From assembly GCA_964019155.1 (NCBI GenBank), contig OZ025244.1, forward strand, positions 4,796,184 through 4,860,183: DNA of 64,000 bases. The letters run 5' to 3'. The position numbers were made by a program, and so were the translations under genes. Within the stretch, counting starts at the first letter, position 1. Each line of letters opens with the position of its first letter. Shown here one piece after another: positions 1-12,392 of the stretch. The notes below the pieces were generated by a model that saw nothing but the letters and a program-made list of their open reading frames with translations, ran no database searches and was not told the origin of the DNA. Source of the DNA: Osedax fenrisi (taxonomy: Eukaryota; Annelida; Polychaeta; Sabellida; Siboglinidae).

Positions 1-49
1 ACAAGCAACCGTATATAAATAACGAATTCGTCTACGCTTCTTTACGGAA

Positions 50-50
<1 letters not shown>

Positions 51-84
<34 letters not shown>
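51..84. repeat. (TA)n microsatellite
   Basis: Seventeen uninterrupted TA dinucleotides, read directly. Confidence 0.97.
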
Positions 85-87
<3 letters not shown>

Positions 88-1888
88 TAAGGCTAACGTA
101 TACGTTATGTAATACGCTTACGTCAGAATAGTTAACGTACCTATAAATATAACGTTTTCGTATATATATATACAACTTCTGCGCAGATGATAAAGTCTCG
201 TTTTAATATTGCATTACCGTCGATGTATACCGTAAAACCTATAGGTTATGTATACACCAATATATAGCATATATGTAGTAAACGATTCGTTATAATTACG
301 TATGAAACTAATATTAACTATATCTAGAATTCATACTATAGCATATATATTAGGTTGGAGTGAAATTCGAAATAATTATGGCGATCTGGTTATGACTCGC
401 GATTGTGATGTAACGTTATACGTGAATTAGTGACATTATTTAAATCAATTCATATATATATATATAGTCTATTATCTATAACTTATATGTGTAAGTGTAT
501 ACGTATATAATATACATTGTAAATATAACAATGTTTTTAAACCTATTTTATATAGTTAACTATAATATAATATAATATAATTATATTATTTATATTTATC
601 GTGTTTATACTAAGTTATCTACTGATCGGTATATTATTCAAACAATCACACATATAGATAACACTTTGTAGATATATCTACTATATATATACATATATAT
701 ATAATACCCTATTTACCGATGTAACTATGACATATCACATATCACCTCAACATGTTCACTTGACATCTTATTTCATCCATATGGATAATTTATATTATCT
801 ATTTTAAATTGTTTCTAATTTCAATTTCGAATGCTAGTACCTGCGGGCACTATAGTTAGGCACTATATATAGTGTCTATAGTCTATAGTGTCTATAGACA
901 TAATTTATTATGACATCGAGAGAATTATTTTAATTAGTAAATCTATTTAATTCTATATAATGACATTAGAAAATACGGGAAAAATTATCATTATTATTAT
1001 TGAGTATATTATAATACTATTGTATTCGATAATACTATAGTTATACGAATACAATTAATGGTTACCAACATAACATAAAGTAGGTAGTAATCTATATGTA
1101 TAAGTATATATATATAGTATAAATTTATTAATTGCATATTTTGTAAAACGTGTTTGGGGTACACGTATACGGGATAATATAATGCAAATAAATAATATAT
1201 ATGTATATATATATAATGTCTGGTGTTTAAATTGATAATTGTTAAGAACAATGTGAATACAAATATCAATAACTATAGGTATGTGTTAAGGGGTACGACC
1301 AAGGACATGCCCTTCTCGATGCATCTCGATGTCCACGAAACTTCACTTATAATGGGACACGAACTTCATATTATTATTATTATTATGATATATATTATAT
1401 ATATATAAACATAATACATACGAAACTTTATTTTATATTTCACTGTAACACTTTTTTTAAGTTATATAGTATGCATACCCATGGGAAACTCCTCGTTCAT
1501 ATTACATGATATGTATATATGAATATATATACGTAGAAACGTATACGTTTATTATATGTATCAGAAGATATTATATAATATACGTTTTAATCTACAGATA
1601 CAATATTTGAATAGGATAACTTTTTAATTTATTTTATATATATATATATATTGTTATTTTTATTTGGTGGTCCTTCACCCATCCAGGAACTTAGATGACG
1701 TTTTCACTTATAACTATATATGACTCTATAGATGGCTCTATAAACATTATAATGTCTCATCGAATCCGCTCTTATGTTAAGGCATCCATGGTTTTAACGA
1801 GAGCCTATCATTTATTTATACACAATTATATAAGATCACTTCAAAATAATATTTTAAAACCCATTTTATAAAATTAACTAATGGTCCG

Positions 1889-1972
1889 GACGAGGCTTAA
1901 AACCGTGTCCTATTGATTTAAGGGAAAATTAAACAATTGTGTGTCTGACGCTTTAGCCAACTGAGCCACATA
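1889..1972 (-). pseudogene. tRNA-like sequence, probably SINE head or tRNA pseudogene
   Basis: On the minus strand, TGGCTCAGTTGG (1968-1957) is a perfect match to the RNA polymerase III A-box consensus and is followed by CTAAAGCGTCAGAC, which is typical of a tRNA D-arm and anticodon stem. A B-box-like word GGTTTTAAGCC (1904-1894) follows; it differs from GGTTCGAATCC at the loop. The A-to-B distance is about 20 nt longer than in a plain tRNA, and I could not pair acceptor or anticodon stems convincingly. A functional tRNA is therefore unlikely; a tRNA-derived SINE head or decayed tRNA fits. A (TA)n tract lies directly next to its 5' side. Confidence 0.5.
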
Positions 1973-1978
1973 TGCCGT

Positions 1979-1986
<8 letters not shown>

Positions 1987-2040
<54 letters not shown>
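1987..2040. repeat. (TA)n microsatellite
   Basis: About 27 TA dinucleotides, adjoining the tRNA-like remnant. Confidence 0.97.
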
Positions 2041-2041
<1 letters not shown>

Positions 2042-2167
2042 GTATATTAATGTGTATTTCGTTATTTTAAATAAATAATGAAATACTAGTTAAATGCAAT
2101 ATAAACAATGGTAGAGCTCGCCCTTTACAACGACCCGCCTAAGTCGACGCGTTAACCCACGGAGTTA

Positions 2168-2440
2168 GAGAGAGAGAGAGACGTTCTCTCTAGCTCCATG
2201 GGGTAAACCCGTTAACACCGATACTAGCGATTATTTGTAAGCATCACGTGATATATGAAGCGTCACGTGATATTTATAAGCGTAGAGAGAAAGCTTTCTC
2301 TCTCTAGCTCTATTTCTCTCTATAGAGCTATAGCTCTATGTATATAAGCGACACGAAGGATTGAGCGCGGGTAAATGTATACACAATAGCGAACACGTGA
2401 ACACGTGTACACTGCGAATAGTGTACACGTGTATATAGTG
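2168..2440. repeat. Palindrome-rich stretch with (AG)n and CACGTG repeats
   Basis: Contains GAGAGAGAGAGA and CTCTCTC runs that can pair with each other. It also contains repeated CACGTG (E-box/G-box) words, some inside longer inverted words such as GTGTACACGTGTA. Two near-identical units, GCATCACGTGATAT and GCGTCACGTGATAT, lie about 20 bp apart. No gene is adjacent, so a regulatory role cannot be shown. Confidence 0.5.
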
Positions 2441-2875
2441 CGCAATGTACACATGTGGCCCTTGTGTTGTGTAGCCACAACTAAACTATTGTTTCATCAT
2501 CAATAATAGCGTATACTTCACGCTGTATAACAACTCTACAATATAAATACTATGGTATATACAATGCACGTTTTGCTAAGGATTGTTTCATAAAATAGTT
2601 GATATATATTTATATATATTTATATATCTATATCTATATAAAATAATTTGTATAGATTTGTTAGTATTTTATGTAATTTGTTTACCTATTTATATTTATA
2701 TATAAAATAAACTCGTTACGTTTATATGCGTCATGGATATACATGCATATATTACATTAGAAAATTCATTAACAAAAAACTATATTCTATTCTTGTGAAT
2801 TATTTGATATTTATCTTATGAATAACTGTATTATATCTGTATTTACTCCCATTAATATATTACATAGCAAATACT

Positions 2876-2878
<3 letters not shown>

Positions 2879-2924
<46 letters not shown>
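2879..2924. repeat. (TA)n microsatellite
   Basis: About 23 TA dinucleotides, read directly. Confidence 0.97.
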
Positions 2925-2925
<1 letters not shown>

Positions 2926-3348
2926 TAAACCTAATAGAATACTGGTGCCGATGATAGAAGAAAGGAAGAGGAGTTAGCATAAGGTTACCCCGACTACCCG
3001 ACTACTCCTCTCTAGTGTATAAGTAACTCCTACCTCCTAACCTATATGTGTATATTATAGGTAGAGCTACCTTGGGCCTAACCTCGCTCACGTAACTTCA
3101 ATGTTAACACATGCATTACAACCGGTATCATAACGTGTTATCTCTATAATTAGTTATCGCGGGGTCATGACCTTTCCATATATATATATATATATATATG
3201 GTATAGTATGTAACCTATGTTAACTATCATAGTTAGTGTTACTATACCATGTAAACGCTGCCTATATACAGTATCTATACATGGTATGCCGTATACATAT
3301 AGGTATAGCATATATCCTATATTATTACTATGGAAATACACGTGTGGA

Positions 3349-3364
3349 GGGGGGGGGGGGGGGG
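3349..3364 (+). repeat. G homopolymer run
   Basis: Sixteen consecutive G residues in an otherwise AT-rich context. It may fold as a G-quadruplex, but such runs are also frequent places for assembly or sequencing error. Confidence 0.9.
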
Positions 3365-3694
3365 TTAGAGGGGCTTTTCAGTCACGACAAAAAAAGAGTA
3401 TACCCTTTTTTTGCGCTTATAATCGCGAGAATAAAAGGGTTATTATGTCTAATTTAATCACATACACATACTGTACACACGATGTATCTTGCGAGCATCA
3501 TTCATAGTTCATTGTTTACCGCGAAGTTTTCGGCATTTAAGTCTTACCCGATATTACCGGCAAGAACTTGTTACCAATAGTTGTAGATACGCCTACCATC
3601 TATCTTTTTATAAATATAGCTGACCGTGTACATTTGGTTCCTTAGACTATCACAACATATATATTGTTGCATTGAGTTTGTTTTTGTGCAGGTC

Positions 3695-3698
<4 letters not shown>

Positions 3699-3729
<31 letters not shown>
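3699..3729. repeat. (TA)n microsatellite
   Basis: About 15 TA dinucleotides, read directly. Confidence 0.95.
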
Positions 3730-3734
<5 letters not shown>

Positions 3735-4831
3735 CATCGATTTCAATACTATTGTTTCTCTGCAGAGATGCAATGAACAATGCCTGTATTGTATTCATCT
3801 CGGTAGTATGCGTATTATAGCATGCATTGTATACAACACGAACAATGTATTACAATGTATAGGCTGCAAACATTTATATTGAATTCGGCGTATTTTATAA
3901 GTACAATAAAGTTATTTTTCGCGAAATCTTTGAGCACCATATATATTGTACAATGTACATTGTACAATGTACATTGTGTATTTTATATTTACAATTCATT
4001 ATTGCGTCGCACGATGAACAATGTACATTGCGTCTGTTTATTTGTAGACTATCGATAGAGTGATACCCCTTGAAATCGTATACAATGTATACAACAACGA
4101 CGATAGAATAATAACAATGAAAGCAGAAGTAACGAGGAAAATAACAGAAGACAGTAGACTTCAAACACATTGTGTGAATGTGCGGCTAACAAGCTACGAG
4201 ATACTATATAGAACTATATAGTAGTATAGTATATAGTGTATAATATACAGTGTATAGTGTATTACCACCGACTCTAGAGATAATATTATAGTTCGGAGCA
4301 CTACTATATATAGTATATAAATATATAAAAATAAATATATAATATATACTATATATCCCCTATAGGGGCAATATTATAGGTTAACTCACATATATGCTAT
4401 ATCTCGTGGAAAGAATTTCCCGCCTCAAGTTTATAAAGTATAGATCGAGTAACAGGTTTCTATGACCTTGAAGTTATGGCCAGCGTTGTTGATTATCGTG
4501 ACCTTCACACGTACACATCAACGAGGTCAGTGTGCTATCGTGCCGTACCTAGTAGGTATTAACTTCCGTGTTATCTGATCGATAATACGGCTAACTTCCA
4601 TGCAACTGGGTGAAGGGGAAAGTGGACGGCACCTAATACGGGGGACACTTTAACAATAAATGGTCTTAACATTTCATGACTCTACATTTTTATTCCAAAA
4701 TTACAATATATTAATATTATAAGATTATATATATTATTGTGATTTAAAAATTTTATTTAATCTTCTTATTAAATAAATAATGGGGATGTCCGTATTCGGT
4801 ACCCATGTCCGAATACGGATATCCTGTGTTA

Positions 4832-5135
4832 TAATACGGACACTCTATATACCACTATCCTATAGGATACACTATATATTATTGATGAACACATCATATA
4901 ACATACAATTACATTATTTACAATTCATTTTATGAATAATTTAATATAATTTAATTAGTAATTAATTTATTAATTTTTATTATATTATTAATTACTAATA
5001 CAAGTTAAGTATCTAAATAATAACATTTGTATATTTAGCTTCATATATGGTATTTTATTATAACCCAGACGATTTTTATGAAAATCAGAATAGTTCACAC
5101 GCTGCGCGCTGATTAGTTATAGGGTGTCCGTATTA
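4832..5135. mobile_element. 304-bp inverted-repeat element (MITE-like)
   Basis: The left end TAATACGGACACTCTATA (4832-4849) is the inverted complement of the right end (5118-5135) at 17 of 18 positions. The interior is AT-rich and non-coding. A TA at each end is consistent with a TA target duplication of Tc1/mariner type, but TA is common here. Further copies of the word GTCCGTATTCGG lie at about 4789 and 5491, and its complement at about 4809, so several related ends may be nested in this neighbourhood. Confidence 0.6.
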
Positions 5136-6542
5136 GGGGACTGATATATTGGTACTTATATGACCTCTATATATCCTTATAACTTAATTAATATTTGATA
5201 ACACATATAGAAATTATGTATATAATATTTATAATGTTTTTAATAATATATTATTATGTTTTATATCGATACATTTGTATATAATTGAGAAAGTTTAAGT
5301 TGATATTTGTTTTCATAAATTGAAAAACGTAATAAAATAATCTATTTTATTTGATATATAGATAATTAAAAAGAACAATTTTGAATAATTAAGAAATAAA
5401 AAATACATATTTAGACTATTTATATATATATGAATATTTTATACGTTAACAATTTTTTTATAGGATTTATGGTTTCGGAGATACCGAGAGTGTCCGTATT
5501 CGGATTATACAATTTACAGTGTACATTGTACACTATACAGTTTACAATGTACAGTGTATATGTATTTAGGTTTCGATTTACACTGGATGGAATTATACAG
5601 TATACAATGTAAACCGTATAATTCCATCCAATGTACATCGAAACCTACATAAGCTACATTTCGTAGAACTATACCTTCTTTCCACGATATATAACATACC
5701 CCTAAACCGTAGGGCGTAACCCTATTATACTCCTACGAATAAGGGTTATATCCGTGATCCGGTTGCTATAGCAACTCGAGAGTTATACAATAGGTATCAC
5801 GCAGTACGTTAACAACCACGTGGTATAGTGTATACATGGTTGTTTTCTGCTATAGTCCTTACTACTTCTATTATCATTGTTATATGAATTGTCAACGTAT
5901 CACTCCATGCGGAGTGTCTACATAACCAGGCGCATTGTACATTGTGTACGGTGTACAATGCACGTGTTCAACGTGTGTATTCGTATAATGAACAAGTGCT
6001 CAAAGCTTTCAAGAACAAGATGTTAGACAAATCTCTAACTATACATCGAATTCACTATAATGTAAGACATCGGTATACGTATCTACACTATACAATGTAG
6101 ATATTGTGTACAATGAAAAATACACGGTATAATATGTACAATATTACCAGAGAAAATAAAACATTTATATTTTTCATTGTGTCCTACATTATAAAGGTTA
6201 TATTATACAGTGTGCAATATAAACTGTACATTATACAGTGTGAACTGTAGTGATACTGTACAGTGTACGGTGTACAATGCACAATATACAATACTTGTAT
6301 ACAATATGCATTTGTATATTTCATATTGTACAATATACACTGAAAAGAATAAAATAGTACATTGTACATTGTACAGTGTACAACGTCTACTAAAGTTAGT
6401 GTAGTAACAACTGTAATATAATATATGGAGGATATCGTACACTGCAATTTACATATGTAGTGTACACTGTACACAAGTATGTGTTAGGTATACCTTACAT
6501 TGTATTTTATTACATTTGTGTATAATCATATAATGTACATAA

Positions 6543-6562
6543 TATATATATATATATATATA
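6543..6562. repeat. (TA)n microsatellite
   Basis: Ten TA dinucleotides, read directly. Confidence 0.9.
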
Positions 6563-6699
6563 GTACTATCAAAGCCCTAAGAAAATCAAAGGGCTCTGGT
6601 ACTATGTACAGCAGTTTACGTAGCATGGGTGATATACAGTGTACTTTGTACACAGCACGTGATATATTGTATACTGTATATACCGAGTACAGTGCGCCG

Positions 6700-6773
6700 C
6701 ACACACACGCATGCACGCACACACACACACACGCACGCACGCACACACACGCGCACGCCCACATACGCACACG
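6700..6773 (+). repeat. (CA)n/(CG-CA)n microsatellite
   Basis: CA-rich tract with interspersed GCAC units. It marks the abrupt change from AT-rich sequence to the CpG-rich block that follows. ORFs crossing it on either strand consist of HTHT or VCVC repeats and were discounted. Confidence 0.9.
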
Positions 6774-6779
6774 CTATAG

Positions 6780-7560
6780 TACACTACTAGTGACGCGTAG
6801 CGGTGCGTTTCAGCGGCCTACTGCGCCGTTCTCGCCGCATCTCGGCGTATCTCGTAATAGATCGCGAGATTACGTAACGACTACGTATCGGGTGGGCGGT
6901 AGGCGGGCAGGCCTACTGGCAGGCGGGCGGTCTGCTTGCCTGGCTGCCGCGCATCGGGTCGGGTCGTACGCCGCTCGCATCGGTTCGGGTCGCCGCCGCC
7001 GCTCGATAGAGCCCGTTCACCCGTTACGCCGCAGCCCCGCCTAGCGTGCCGTATACGTACTAGCACGAGGCGCTTCCGCACGTATTAAAGCGCACGCCCC
7101 CACCCGCCCGCCCGCGCGCGCGAGAGAGCGACGCCCGCACGCACGTGACCGATCTCCGAGTCACGTGATTCTATAGAACGGCTATAGCCGTCGCGCGGTG
7201 CTTCCTCCCCTCCCCGTCTCGCACATCTTCGACGACACTCCACTATTAGTAAGTCGACCTAGTTCGGAGCGCTCCCATTGGCCGCTTAAGATAACTACCT
7301 CTAGTCGCGCTATAACTGTTCCCGATGACTAATTTCGATATCACAATTATTCGACGCCATAACCTCGTAAACCTAACGGATACATAACCTCGTGACCCCT
7401 GCTAACCCCTGCTAACCCCGATATATAGTTGTTGACTAGTGTAGCCGCCTAGTGACGATATTGACGCTTACTTCCGGTCGACGGTGTACATCGTCGGTGG
7501 GTCTAAGGTGCAAAGATAATACGACGGGGCGGCGGGGGGGGGGGTGAGCCGAGTGTGCGC
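6780..7560. other. CpG-rich block without recognisable gene
   Basis: Base composition changes sharply to GC-rich with very many CpG dinucleotides, for example around 6880-7140. It includes a CACGTGAC/GTCACGTGA pair (7142-7169) and a G-rich run near 7527-7541. The frames at 6604-7044 and 6881-7081 have no domain features and high R/G content from the composition alone. It could be a CpG-island promoter of a gene outside my recognition. Confidence 0.45.
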
Positions 7561-8459
7561 TTATCGCTATCGCTAGCTGGCACGCTATCGCACACCCACA
7601 CCCACACACAGGCGGGGAGAGGGTACGCGCCGTCTGTTATAACCCCCTTCACGCCACCCTTCCACCCCCCGTCGCCTCAAACGCCGCCAGAGTATTTAGC
7701 GAACTCGTTAATTAATCAACGCGCAAACGAGCGCACACACGAACGCACACACGAACGCGCATCTACGTATACGATTACTTTCATGTAGGTGCTAGTGTAC
7801 GCGTGTGTGTGTGGGTGAGTGTGTGCGTGCGTATATACTGATCAATTAAACCTATAGGTACTATTAAACCTATATATAATTGTCTAAGTGCACGTCGACT
7901 ATTAATTCTCGTAAGAATAGGCTAGGCGCGTATTCGAGAAGTAATTTAAAAGTAAATAAAAATATATTTAGAATAACAACCGTATTCGACGTTTATTTTT
8001 AGTATTTCGATATTATTATTTTATATATGCTGAGATATAGTCTATATACTCCGAGATATAGTCTATTTCAGAAGTATTCTGTACACATACTTTACACGTA
8101 TACCTATAGGGTATACTCGTAAAGTATAATCACACGCGTAATATATTATATTATGTTACGTAATAGTTATTATAGAAATCTATAGACACCGTTAAATAGT
8201 ATACTATAGTAATATAGCGGCGACATTATACTTATACGTTCTAGAGTATATTTGCGTGCGATAATTACGCATTTTTAACACGCGATACACGAGATTAATA
8301 ATTACGTTTATTATTAATTAGTGGTAGGCCTAATTCTCGTTACCTATCGTTCCGGTTCTCGTAGATATCTATAAATATATATTACGATTTAAATCGATAT
8401 CGCATGATGATAATTAGTATGACGAAGTATGTACCCGCACACATACGAGCTATAAGTAC

Positions 8460-9180
8460 GTGCGTAATTGTTTGTACGTGTTTGTGTGCGCGTGTGTGTG
8501 CGCGCTCGTCGGTGTGCGTGTGCGAGTGTGTGTGTTTGTACAACAGAGCCGCTATACGCGTCGGAACTATGTAATAGTGAATTAAGAGCGCATTTAACGG
8601 TCGAAGACCGAACTCTAGCCGCGGCGACCCGTCACACCACTAGAACGCACTTACCGACCGTTGGCATCACTAGTTTTTCCGTCAACGGTAATTGACGTGC
8701 TTTGAGCCCTCGAACGCCGTAAGCCTCTAGCGTCGGCCACCCGCTCTCTCTCTCTCTCTCTCGCTCGACGCGCTATCACGCCTACTCCCGGCTACGCCAC
8801 GCCCACTCTGTTACGCCCACTCCCGACGGTCGACGACGACGCCGCCGCCGATAGACCACGCCCAATTACGGCGGCGTGCGAGATTTAGGCCGCGCCCACT
8901 TAGCCGGGCTTACCGCAGTCACCTCGGCTAGCGCGAGTCGAGCCTCTAGTCTCTCGCTCGCTGGCTTGGCTCGCCTTGCCTGGCTGGGTCGCTCTCTCGC
9001 TCTCTCTCTGGGTGGTAATAGACACTTGCCTTAGCCATCTAATCATCACCACCACCACCACCGCCGCTGCATCCGTCGTCGTCGTAGTCCCCCACGGTCG
9101 ACACGCACATCCGCGCGCACACGCACACATGTCCGTGCGCGCCTATGTTTGCGTGCGTTAACGTTGCGGGATAGTCGTAT
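8460..9180. other. CpG-rich block with CACGCCC boxes
   Basis: A second GC/CpG-rich block. Between 8797 and 8900 the words CCACGCCCAC, ACGCCCAC, CCACGCCCA and CGCGCCCAC occur, resembling KLF/Sp (GC/CACCC) binding sites. (CT)n at 8743-8762 and CCA/CCG triplets near 9048-9070 flank them. No supported exon lies within it. Confidence 0.4.
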
Positions 9181-9596
9181 TTCTCGGTTTTAAACGCACG
9201 CGCTTTTCATAGGGCTTACGTAATATCTGTGAATTTCGTGCGTTATTTACCCTCGCTAAGAAGGGGTACACAAAAGGGGTATATAGTTGTATAAATAGAG
9301 AGAGCGAGGTAGTATATTACCTAACCTTCCGTGTTTATATCATATTCACGTGTAAACAAATCGTATAGGCTGTATTTCGGCACGTGTAATAAATTTCAAT
9401 AAAAATGAAAATCTATTGTTATGCAAACAGGCTACAGGCTGTATACACATATAGTAAACACAAACATATATTTGATATACGACGGATTGTAAATATTAAA
9501 GTTACTATCTAATCGAATAGGAGAATATTTTTATTATTTAACATTACATCATTAGTTATAAATTATTGTATACAATAATTTATCCATATATGGATC

Positions 9597-9620
9597 ATAT
9601 ATATATATATATATATATAT
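9597..9620. repeat. (TA)n microsatellite
   Basis: About 12 TA dinucleotides, read directly. Confidence 0.9.
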
Positions 9621-10029
9621 AATTATATAGTTAACGTATATACGTATATACGTAGCATACAAATATTCAGTATATTTATATGTAATGATGACCAATATAA
9701 TATTTTGAAGATATTTAAAAACAATTTCGTACTGGAAAGTACATATTTCATATAACAACTTTAATAACCTATATATAACTAGTTAAATAAATTTAATATA
9801 TATATATACATATATATACACACACACATTAAACTCACAAACACACATACGCACATATACGTTCTCGCACACTCACTCACTCATACACGTACTAACACAC
9901 ACATATAAATATATATATATATATATATATTATTGTTATATAACAATCGTGATGCAGTTCAATGCGCGACAGTCGTAAACTAACAATAGATAACAATAGA
10001 TAACAATGGTAGATAACAATTCAAAGTTT

Positions 10030-10480
10030 ATTTCTCGACGGGCGACGACTAAACGTTCGTCGGATTAGTGGAGAGATAACCGCACACACACGCACGTGCG
10101 CACACACACACGTGCGCACGTTCATGCGCATAGACGTGCGCACGCGAGTGTACGGTGACGCATGCGATAATACTATTGTCGTAGTCGTAGTATAGGTAAC
10201 GCTGAAGTAGGCGGTCGTGGTGGTGGTGTACGTCGACCGACGCGGCGGCTCGACCTGGCGGCAATCCATCATACCAACAGCGCCACCTACCGACCGACCG
10301 ACCGACGAGAGAAGCACGAACTAACGCACGCACCACGTGGTCGCCGGACTGCCAGCCAGCCAGCCAGGCTATATAGATTAGAATGCGATGAGTCATAGGT
10401 GGGCGGGGCCGGGCGGCGATGGGCGGACGGGGGGTCGATCACGTGATGAGTCGTAACCGAATTCTATAGTACACGCCGTA
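10030..10480. other. CpG-rich block with CGAC and CAGC tetranucleotide runs
   Basis: GC-rich sequence with CA/CG-rich tract (10081-10160), CCGA tetranucleotide repeats near 10289-10306 and CAGC repeats near 10350-10368. No coding potential recognised. Confidence 0.4.
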
Positions 10481-10522
10481 GTCCGCGGATAGGCCTTAGT
10501 ATATCCACACACGTATATGCAC

Positions 10523-10523
<1 letters not shown>

Positions 10524-10573
<50 letters not shown>
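10524..10573. repeat. (TA)n microsatellite
   Basis: About 25 TA dinucleotides, read directly. Confidence 0.97.
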
Positions 10574-10577
<4 letters not shown>

Positions 10578-11263
10578 CACACACTTATATTGTGTGCGTA
10601 TGTGTATGTCTATATACCTAGTGATGTCGCTGTAAATCGTGTATGGCCCAGCACCATTATTGTTTTAATTAGCCACGGTTAACGTTGAGGGACTAAAGCG
10701 TTAGGGCCTAACTCATACCTCATGCGTTGCATTAGGCTCCGGTAGGTCGGTATAACCACCGCTAATGGGTGCGCGCGTGTGTGTGATTATACTGGAATAT
10801 CGGCTAGGCTATATATAGAACGCGAGGCGCGCGATTACATAACGCGAGGCGAGCGATTACGTCATACGGCGATGAGTCATCGTGTTTACGCGGCGCGCGT
10901 GATCCGCTTTTTAACTAATATTTAGGTAGGCGCGATGTAGAAGATATTCTCTCCAGGATATAACGATAACGTACAACACATACACACACCCACACACGTA
11001 CACACACACCCACACACGTACGCATACAGTCATATGCGCACGTTCGTATAGATTAATGTATACATACTTTTTAGCGTATGCGTGCGATTATGTTGGTCCG
11101 AGCGACACATGTAAACGCATTAATGTATGCGTGTGTGTGTGCGCGCCCGGGGTTAAGTTATATACACGTCAGTTTGACTGCGATAGTGGGCTGAATGGTA
11201 AATACATTAGTGGGTGGCTAATCCTCGATGCGAACTGCGGGCTTTGGTTTACGAGTAGGCTAG

Positions 11264-11652
<389 letters not shown>

Positions 11653-11914
11653 GTACCACAGCAGCGCACCCTATGGAGTTATTACGGTGTAGACTCATGC
11701 GCATTAACGGGTAGGCGACGGCGCGCTCTCAACATAATCAATGGGTAATCCGATGTATAGCGTTACTGGTAACACGAGTTACCGGCGGGTCAGAGGTCAA
11801 GGAAACTGACGATAAATATCAGGTGTGATGACATCAAAAATTAAAATATTAAACAATATTTTATACGTATATAATATCACACACATAAATATATGTCTAT
11901 GTATATATATGTAT

Positions 11915-11916
<2 letters not shown>

Positions 11917-11976
<60 letters not shown>
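11917..11976. repeat. (AC)n(AT)n compound microsatellite
   Basis: About 23 AC units followed by about seven AT units. Confidence 0.97.
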
Positions 11977-11977
<1 letters not shown>

Positions 11978-12306
11978 AGTCTGGCGTTAAATTCATCATT
12001 TCCTAATAAATATATATATAACATATATACTATAATAAATCATATATGTAATTTAACAGTATAATATATTAAAAAATTCAATGTGGAAACTTATATGTTA
12101 TTATATATTATAAATTATAATTTATAATATATAATACATTTGTATATAAATTGTAAATTTATGATATTAAATTAAATATACTCAATTAATAAGATATTTA
12201 AATAAAATATAATTTAATATATAAAACCGAAAACGTATACATATAATTCAACTAAACGTATAAGTATAATACGTCTTTGTAGGCTATATAATACACTCTA
12301 GCATAT

Positions 12307-12307
<1 letters not shown>

Positions 12308-12388
<81 letters not shown>
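12308..12388. repeat. (AC)n(AT)n compound microsatellite
   Basis: About 18 AC units followed by about 22 AT units. It has the same architecture as the tract 390 bp upstream. Confidence 0.97.

Positions 12389-12392
<4 letters not shown>

Larger units (their letters stand above)
1..6540. other. Gene-poor AT-rich region
   Basis: No ORF here looks like protein: all are short and dominated by Y, I and V from TA-rich DNA. The stretch contains several (TA)n tracts, a tRNA-like remnant (about 1.9 kb), CACGTG clusters (2.2-2.45 kb), a 16-base G run, a MITE-like element (4.83-5.14 kb) and many palindromic GTACA/TGTAC words from 3.9 kb on. No homology to a gene was recognised on either strand. Confidence 0.7.
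3940..6660. repeat. Field of GTACA/TGTAC palindromic words
   Basis: Short words of the type TGTACATTGTAC, ACAATGTACA and TACAGTGTAC recur dozens of times on both strands, with strong clusters at 3945-3985, 5510-5615, 5930-5965, 6080-6130 and 6205-6480. The repeats are degenerate and irregularly spaced, so this is not a simple tandem array. The open frames rich in YTVHCTLYNV-like peptides in this area are translations of these words and not genes. Confidence 0.6.

Noticed and set aside
6184..6474. ORFs rich in YTVHCTLYNV-like peptides (also at 3895-4170 and 5420-5638)
   Set aside because: Produced on both strands by the GTACA/TGTAC repeat words.
6604..7044. 146-codon ORF with HTHT stretch and R/G-rich end
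   Set aside because: First half is the (CA)n tract and the rest CpG-rich composition. No domain, and no splice or start context was found.
8900..9130. 76-codon ORF in the CpG-rich block
   Set aside because: Low-complexity content (VVVVV, SERE) from CCA/CCG and CT repeats, overlapped by an equally plausible ORF on the other strand.
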